NCBI GenBank assembly: GCA_030762175.1
Contig: CM060843.1
Span: 120,086,869-120,150,868 of the forward strand
DNA: 64,000 nt
Direction: 5' to 3'
Source: Metallyticus violacea
Lineage: Eukaryota; Arthropoda; Insecta; Mantodea; Metallyticidae
Shown in pieces: positions 58,160 through 64,000 of this stretch. Every line of letters starts with the position of its first letter. Positions within the stretch are counted from its first letter, which is position 1. The notes beneath the pieces were generated by a model. That model was not told where the DNA came from and searched no databases. It saw only the letters and a program-made list of their open reading frames with translations. A program made the translations under genes and the position numbers.

Positions 58160-59206
58160 TATGTCTGTTTCGGACGAAACGTTAGAACTATAGTAGAGGA
58201 AAGCCCGGCTACAAATGGCAAGAAATCACCGTAACCGTTCCTTAAATCTATATTCACGATTTTAAAGTCCTGTTGCATCAAAGGTACCCAGTTAAGTGGA
58301 ACGAAGTACTTTTAAACAGTCATGCAGGTGTTGTCACGTTTTTCATACTCTACAGAGCCGCTTTCAATGACTTGCACAAATGTGTTGCCCACCACTTGTG
58401 GTACTATCAGATTACAGTAAATGAACATTTCGTAAGGGAAACCCATGTACGGATCCACTGGGTGTTTGCCAACTTCCTGTTCAACCACGTTGGTGTATGG
58501 TTCGAAACCCATCATCTTGGCCAAAGATGGTGACAAAACCAATACATGTATGAGGTTCTTTGGCGCAGGTTTAAGAGGATTGTCAGCTTTTCCTGCGTTT
58601 CTGGTGTAGGAGGAGTGCCTGGTTTACGAGGATTTGGTGGTTTAGAATTGATAGGTCTTGGAGGAGTTCTAGTAGGAGTAATAGTTCCAGCATTGTTTTT
58701 TAACGTTTGGTTCGTGCCTTCAGGAGGTTTAATTTCTGTTTTCGATACACTTCTCCTAGAGGACTCAGCATTTTCTACATATCCTACTTATTTGCTGGTG
58801 GGAATATGACTGGTCTGTGCGACTTTGATGTTAATGCTGGCAGTATTTTTGTTCTCGTTATAAATGAAAAAGTCTCCGACTTGCAAATTTTCGAGTATAA
58901 CAGAGTTGACAGCGCGTACCAAATCCTTAGAATTGTGTACGATACCATGTGGCAATTGTAAGTTAAATTTTGAATGTGTCACTGGCGCTACCATATTATA
59001 CATTGTTCCAATGATTTGATTATCGTGATTTGTTACGTTATAGAATTTCACAGGGTACCTAACCTTTTGCAGTGCGACTTCCCATTCTCCTTGCAACACT
59101 ATTCTCTCGGGTAAGATGTTTGAAAATCTGGAAGTTGTATTGTCAGTGAAATGCCCCATAGAAGCATTACTCACGAGTGTGAGGGAAAACGGTTTGTTCT
59201 GATCAT
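58159..59206 (-). pseudogene. Minor-capsid-type protein (penton candidate), broken
   Basis: The N-terminal block (SNASMGHFTDNTTSRFSN, GEWEVALQKVRYPVKFYN) runs to a stop at 58788. The C-terminal block (LSPSLAKMMGFEPYTN, MFIYCNLIVPQVVGNT) ends in another frame. The copy A linker block of about 290 bp is absent. The ATG at 59206 is out of frame with the conserved start in this copy as well, by a different number of bases than in copy A. Confidence 0.75.
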
Positions 59207-60206
59207 ATCGAGTTGATAGTTGAAGCCAGAACCCACGAGTTAAACTTGACTGGATAACCTCTCCACTTAACCAAAAACTGTGTATTTCGACCGCAAGCTT
59301 TAGTGTCGAGTATTTGGTCTACTTTGAATGATTCTGGATTCTGGCCTCCCCACCCAAGTCCTTCAATTTATACACAAAGGGAGAACCGTATACCACCTCG
59401 TCAAGCTGTAAAATTTCATCCGTCCAGTTTTGCTCGTACCCCTTGGCAAAAATCATTTTCTCCTTAGATATACGCACATGGTCTCCCACATTAAATTTAA
59501 CTTTACGTGGTTTGTCTGCATTCCGACCATAAAGATTTTCGTAAACCTGCAAAATGTTGTCTTCATTGACATCCTTTGGAGCCATCTTTATGGACCTATG
59601 AAAGGAACTATTGTAGGGCTTTAAAACCGCAGGAAGAACGTCCACGTATCTATAAGTGTTTTTATGTGTGAAATATTTCCACATTTTCGTCTTTAAGGTT
59701 CTATTGAAACGTTCTACAACACTGGATTTCACATTATTTTTTGTAGTGTAATACTTTACACCATGTTTGTTTAAAAATGTTTTAAAGGTTTTATTGGTGA
59801 ACTCCGTTCCTTTATCTGTTTGCAATATCTTGGGAGTGCGATGAGAGAATATCGTTTTAAACGCTTCTGTAATTTCGCCCCCTACATTTGATTTTAATGG
59901 TATAGCCCAAGCATATTTCGACAAAACATCAATCACCGTCAAGATGTAAACGTATGGTTTATTGTGTTCCTTTACGTTGTGCATAACGTTTAGATCAGCT
60001 TCCCAAAGGTCGACCATGTTGATCACGTGATAATTTCTGGTGGGGAATCGTTTTCGTATCGGCCTATGAAATGTATAACTATCCTGTGTTTGAAGAAAGG
60101 ACTCGATCTTAGATTTTGGTATACCGGTGGCCTTGCGAAGTTTGTCTGCAGTACCAAAACCAGCATAGTGTTCAGGATTGAAATAGATTTTCTTCAGTGC
60201 GTTCAT
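59203..60206 (-). pseudogene. INT: DDE integrase (Polinton INT), core intact, chromodomain cut off by a 41-bp deletion
   Basis: The frame is open from ATG 60206 to 59319, about 295 residues. It contains the N-terminal region (NPEHYAGFGTADKLRKATG), all three catalytic acids (LWEADL, TDKGTEF, VVERFNRTLK) and the C-terminal beta region. A deletion after GGEA, visible by comparison with copy A, shifts the frame. The chromodomain text FLVKWRGYPVKFNSWV follows in another frame up to 59203. Chromodomains in retroelement integrases direct insertion to marked chromatin, so the truncated protein may lack targeting. Confidence 0.93.
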
Positions 60207-60240
60207 AGTTGCTCCCACACTTGCCTGCGAAGGTTATAAG

Positions 60241-60249
60241 ACTTTTATA
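60241..60249 (-). promoter_or_regulatory. TATA box upstream of integrase
   Basis: TATAAAAG on the minus strand lies 36 bases before the integrase ATG (60206) and overlaps the stop of the preceding small gene (GTATAA). Copy A has a degraded A-run at this place. Confidence 0.5.
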
Positions 60250-60529
60250 CTGGTAATCGGCTTTTATCTACTTTCGTCTTTGCTGGCTTCTCTTTCTCCT
60301 TTACCTCGATGTCATTGGACTCAAGGTATGGTTCCCTCACTTGTGACATAAGATCGAGATAGTTCCCCAACTTATATTTTATCAACTACCATTTTTCAGA
60401 AGGTGCCAAATGTGTACGCTGTAATTTATTCATTTCTCTGATGAGTTGGTTAAGTGATTTGTCCACGAGGTGAAGCTTTTCGGCAGCTTTTGGCTGTGAA
60501 GTTAGTATAATTTGCTTACCGTACTTCAT
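60245..60529 (-). pseudogene. Small conserved Polinton protein upstream of integrase
   Basis: ATG at 60529, immediately after the preceding stop (TAAATG). The first 47 codons are open (MKYGKQIILTSQPKAAEKLH, DKSLNQLIREMNKLQRTHLA, ending SEKW), then a stop. The continuation (KYKLGNYLDLMSQV) is in a second frame to GTATAA. The first-half stop seen in copy A is absent here. Confidence 0.5.
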
Positions 60530-60883
60530 TTAACTCAAATTTGACACGAGCGCACTACCGAGTGAAGCCAATATCGGGAGTAGAAAAGCAGGTAAACAAC
60601 CGCCTCTCTGTACAACAATATTTTTCTTTTCCTTTAAGGAAAGTCGTTTGTTAATTAATTTTCTCCAGCTAGCTTTATGCTTCTTTAAGCGCTTCAAGCA
60701 ATTTATAGGTAAACTGACATTACCTCTGCACACGTTGAGTACACACTCAGAAATGGCTTTTATCAGCTCTGGGTTAGCACTTTTCAACAGTTTTTGTCGC
60801 AAAATGGGCTTAGCCTTGGCTAAAACTGTCAAATTTGCGTGTTGCCTTGCAATCAGTGGGCTACTCAGTCTGGCAATGCTCAT
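60530..60883 (-). CDS. Small Polinton protein with C-terminal hydrophobic segment, intact
   Basis: The frame has 117 residues. An N-terminal helical region (LTVLAKAKPILRQKLLKSAN) is followed by NPELIKAISECVLNVCRGNV, a Lys/Arg-rich stretch (RLKKHKASWRKLINKRLSLK), VVQRGG, and a hydrophobic tail (CLPAFLLPILASLGSALV) that could insert in a membrane or line the capsid. It is widespread in Polintons; the role is not established. The start follows a 97-bp gap after the ATPase. Confidence 0.8.
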   Translation of the reverse strand: MSIARLSSPLIARQHANLTVLAKAKPILRQKLLKSANPELIKAISECVLNVCRGNVSLPINCLKRLKKHKASWRKLINKRLSLKEKKNIVVQRGGCLPAFLLPILASLGSALVSNLS

Positions 60884-60979
60884 CCTGCCTGTGTCTGTGA
60901 TAAAATGACTGAAGTGAGATCGTTGCTCGTTTATTTAAACTCTCTGGGAAGCACTCAAATAAAACCTTCAGAAAAGTGG

Positions 60980-61625
60980 TCAACAATTGGGTATAAAATA
61001 AGAAGGCGTTTCTCCTGGTAGGACAGCGGTTCGATACCTGTATTGATTAGGCGTGTACCGAGTAGAATCAAACACTAGATTGACGTGAGGGTTTTCAGTG
61101 GCCTTTTCAAACGCCTCTAAAAGAAACCTAGAGTTCTTTGGCTCGATCTGTTGACAAAGCCTATCAATTTGCATTTTGTCTCTATTGTTTTTAAACACGA
61201 CAATGTAGTTTGCATTTAGAGATATAGTTCTAAAAGTCTTTCCTTGTGGAAACACGTTTTGTAATATGTAAATAATCCCAAAGCGTTTGTGATGTGAATC
61301 TCTAGTGAAAAAATTTGACACGTTTGCCCCGTCGGCTTCGTACATTAAATCATCCAAAATAACTAAATCTCCCTCGTTAAGTCTTCAAATCTGGTATACC
61401 TGCATGGGCTGCGAAGAACGGGCTTGGTTTAGGAGAATATTCTGACGGATGACACCACAACACTTTTCTCATGGGATTGTCAAACATCCGGCCTGCATTA
61501 CTAATTAAATTTTTCACAAATGTAGACTTACCGCATCGTGAAGGACCTGCAATTAGCATGGTGCATGGGAAATTAAATTTAAAGTGTTGGTTAGTAGACA
61601 TTGTAGGCCACTGATGTGCTCTCAT
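60980..61625 (-). pseudogene. ATP: Packaging ATPase, frameshifted between Walker A and B
   Basis: Walker A GPSRCGKST is in the first frame (to 61377, ending GIPDLKT). A small deletion then shifts the frame just before the Walker B region, and the rest continues to 60980 with the same C-terminus FIPNC. The stop that kills copy A (CAC-TAA) is CAC-AAA here, so the two copies were inactivated independently. Confidence 0.92.
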
Positions 61626-64000
61626 TTAGACACGCCTTCTTTTATACCCGTACGGGTAGGAGTCAAAGTTTTCACTCTGTACACGTTTAATGACCACCAT
61701 CCTATAGGTTTTTACTGAAGACTCAGTTACCGCTGTTCCTAGAAATTTCCTAGAAATCTGTGTGCCTTCAAGTACTACCGACATTGAATTATCCCTCAGT
61801 ACGATGTTCCTGATAACGTCGGAGTTTACATTTTCCAAATTCCCAGAGTTGAGGGTGATGCCTTTAATTTTACAGACAGAGTGCGTCTTATCCCCAAACT
61901 TGACCTCTATGGTGTAACTTTTTGCACCTGTAGATGCAAATCTGCAAATATATGCGCCATCTCCGTACTTTTCTATTTCATCTGTCATACACCCTAAAAT
62001 GGGCCCGTTGGAGGCATCCATTCCCCCGGTCTGTACGTGGCTATAACAGAATCTGTGTCGAAATAACAAACGCCCTCACCCAATCTCCTAAGATAGGAAT
62101 AGAGCTCGATTCTTGCATGGGCAGTTGTATATGCAGCTATGACTGTGTTAGTGGTGCAATTCAATTTAGGGTTCTGATCGCAATGTTTCCATACCACGTA
62201 CATCACCTCTTCTGTAGCGACCAGGTAAGACTGTACCTCTACTCTTGGGTCGTTAAGTAGGTCTATGAGCCTCGAATAATCTTTCACAAGCTCACACGTG
62301 GACAAGTTATCTCTTTGGCCATATTTTCCACAAAAGGAGTTTAACATCAGTTTAGCCAACTCGCGCCTGCCAGGATTGGTTTCCATAGCGTCTTTGTCCA
62401 GTGCTACGCCTTCTTTTTCCAAAAATCTTGCGTTATACTCATTTCTCATGGCAGGAGTGTCGCAGTCTTTGGGCCAACCGGAGGCTTCTGTTTTAATTTT
62501 CAGGAACTGATTCACATAGTCCTGAAAAAGACCCTTTTCTCCAATGGAGGGGTTATAGCGTACCATGTCATACTCCCATATTTCATACACATGAATCACC
62601 CTATAACCTTCCTCTAATGCGACTTTAATCTCGTCCACTACCCAGGTACCTGTCATACATCTTTCGTCCTCTGAATGCGTGCACTCTGTCTGATTCTCCA
62701 TCTCTGCACGTTTGCGACATAGCGAAAACATAAGTTTACCGTTAATGCGCGATGGCAGGACGGGGTGGTACAATCTTTCCGGGGGAAGAATTTTACACTT
62801 TACAATGCCACCCTCAACATCTTGCAAATTTGGTAAATTATCCACATGAATCTTTGGGTGTCCAACAGGGTAAGCCTTGTTCTTGTTTACGAACGGGTAC
62901 AAACTGCACACAACGTAGTAAAACATTTTCATATCTCCAGAGGCCTCGCAGTAGGTTTTCGTATAATTTGTACGTGCACCAAAGAAGGCATCTGGTGGGT
63001 TGAGAGGCTCGGGGTAGGGAAAACGTTTGAAAAATTCTGCCAAAACCCCATCGGCCTTAATCATGCCAATAAACTCACACTCCCACATCTCGGTCACGTT
63101 GTAGCCAGCATCTCTCATCATCTTCGTGACCTTCACGGTGTCCTCATATCTGGAACTCATGGTCTGGTTACCCGTGTTGTATAACCTTGAATTCCTATTC
63201 GGGTAACAACGTATGCGACCGTGGTAGGAGTATCCATGAAAGAAATAGATGCATTTCCCTTCTTCTTTGTACCCGTCCACTTTATGCCCTAAAACTTCAA
63301 TTTCCCGGCACCGATAAGCATGCCGTATGATGGTTGATTGCTGCTGTTCCAACCAAGACAACCAGATACACGCTACCCGCGATTGCTTATCAGCTAAGCG
63401 GTATCCTCTTCCTGGAATAAGTGGATTTTTATTTCTTGGCATGAACCGTTTCCTATAAACATTCATGCATGCCTGAGCTATGGTGACACATTCTCTAAAC
63501 GGGTCAATGCCGTTCTCCTCAATAAATTGCTTCCTAAATTTGGAAACACCCTGACTAGATAAACGTCAGTTTTACAGTAAGCCACGATTTCTTTTTTCAT
63601 GTCAAAGACATAGTTTCAGGACACGTTTTCATTATGCCACTGCTCGAAAGTCTTGCGGACATCAACACTCATGCCATCTGGGCAGTAATATTTTTGCGCA
63701 GGTACAGGACCAACATACTTTTCGTTTTCCTTGGTGTTGAACAGGTAAGGAAAATAACTTTTACATTCAGGGAGTTGAAATGTCTTTGAAAAGCGAGACA
63801 GTGGCATAGGAATGAAATTCAAAGAGTCTAGAAAAGTCACACTCTTATACCTCATTCTGTAAATTTTACTTCCGTTCATAATGAGCTCGGGGTCCCAATT
63901 TAGGCTGCCCACATGTGTTTTAACAGAAACTGCCCATCATACGACCTCAAGTTGTGTGCTATGACAATGTCTCGGGATTCGAACCCGGGCTGTGTGATGT
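61626..64000 (-). pseudogene. POLB: Protein-primed DNA polymerase B, copy B, 5' end outside window
   Basis: The long open stretch 63466-61994 (490 residues) holds motif A (as YYVVCSLYPFVN), motif B (KLMLNSFCGKYGQR) and motif C (YFDTDS). The catalytic Asp of motif A is Val here, so polymerase activity would be lost even in an open frame. Other lesions are a stop after HNENVS (63616), a 4-bp deletion near 63557 in Exo III, and a one-base deletion near 61995. The C-terminus YGYKRRRV ends at 61626, directly before the ATPase ATG. The N-terminal repeats are outside the window. Confidence 0.93.

Larger units (their letters stand above)
53194..64000 (-). mobile_element. Polinton/Maverick (adintovirus-like) copy B, right part outside window
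   Basis: The left end AGTATATATCCC at 53194 matches the inverted right end of copy A. Gene order and strand are as in copy A, with high nucleotide identity by eye along the whole overlap. Protease and genes B-E are open, but the polymerase, ATPase, integrase, capsid gene and gene A are broken. The flanking hexamer CTGAGT (53188-53193) is the candidate target duplication. The window ends inside the polymerase. Confidence 0.93.

Noticed and set aside
62298..63184. Several plus-strand ORFs of 70-112 residues
   Set aside because: They are shadows of the polymerase gene on the minus strand.

Overview
The window is animal nuclear DNA, most likely from an arthropod or another invertebrate with a large, repeat-rich genome. 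It is AT-rich and gene-poor and has no bacterial gene layout. It holds tRNA-headed SINEs with target-site duplications, mariner transposons, Jockey-type and Penelope-like retroelements, long microsatellites and a decayed satellite. No intact host gene was recognised. Species-level placement is not supported.

Both ends are occupied by one family of giant self-synthesising transposon (Polinton/Maverick, the integrated form of adintovirus-like viruses). All main genes are on the minus strand in both copies. Copy A (1-12996) lacks only its left tip. Copy B (53194-64000) runs off the right edge inside its polymerase gene. Read right to left, the order is: protein-primed DNA polymerase B, packaging ATPase, two small conserved proteins, retrovirus-like integrase with a C-terminal chromodomain, a minor-capsid-type protein, a PX/pVI-type protein, double-jelly-roll major capsid protein, adenain-like protease, and five small unassigned genes (here E, D, C, B, A). 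Neighbouring genes often share stop and start bases (ATGA, TAATG, TAAATG), which suggests virus-like polycistronic expression. Both copies are dead as units, mostly through different mutations. The exception is a frameshift in the major capsid gene found at the same base in both. Copy A also carries, between the polymerase promoter and its right end, a tandem array with TATA boxes and a 52-residue plus-strand ORF pointing away from all other genes.

The 40 kb between the copies starts and ends in a diverged satellite with a monomer of about 190 bp (12997-18786, 19621-22453, 26153-29035, 32430-34205, 52430-53193). Both Polinton ends lie inside it. Into the satellite have landed a 1272-bp mariner, a LINE remnant with RNase H, a pair of ~830-bp inverted repeats (one split by an internally deleted Jockey-like LINE with a 9-bp target duplication), SINEs and a 3.4-kb segment of unknown origin. 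The 34206-52430 block is mostly non-satellite. It contains microsatellites, a second 1272-bp mariner nested in a decayed ~140-bp repeat, SINEs, an RT remnant, and two Penelope-like remnants, one between inverted terminal repeats with a hammerhead-like core.

All calls rest on reading the sequence and on remembered family motifs. No similarity search was run.
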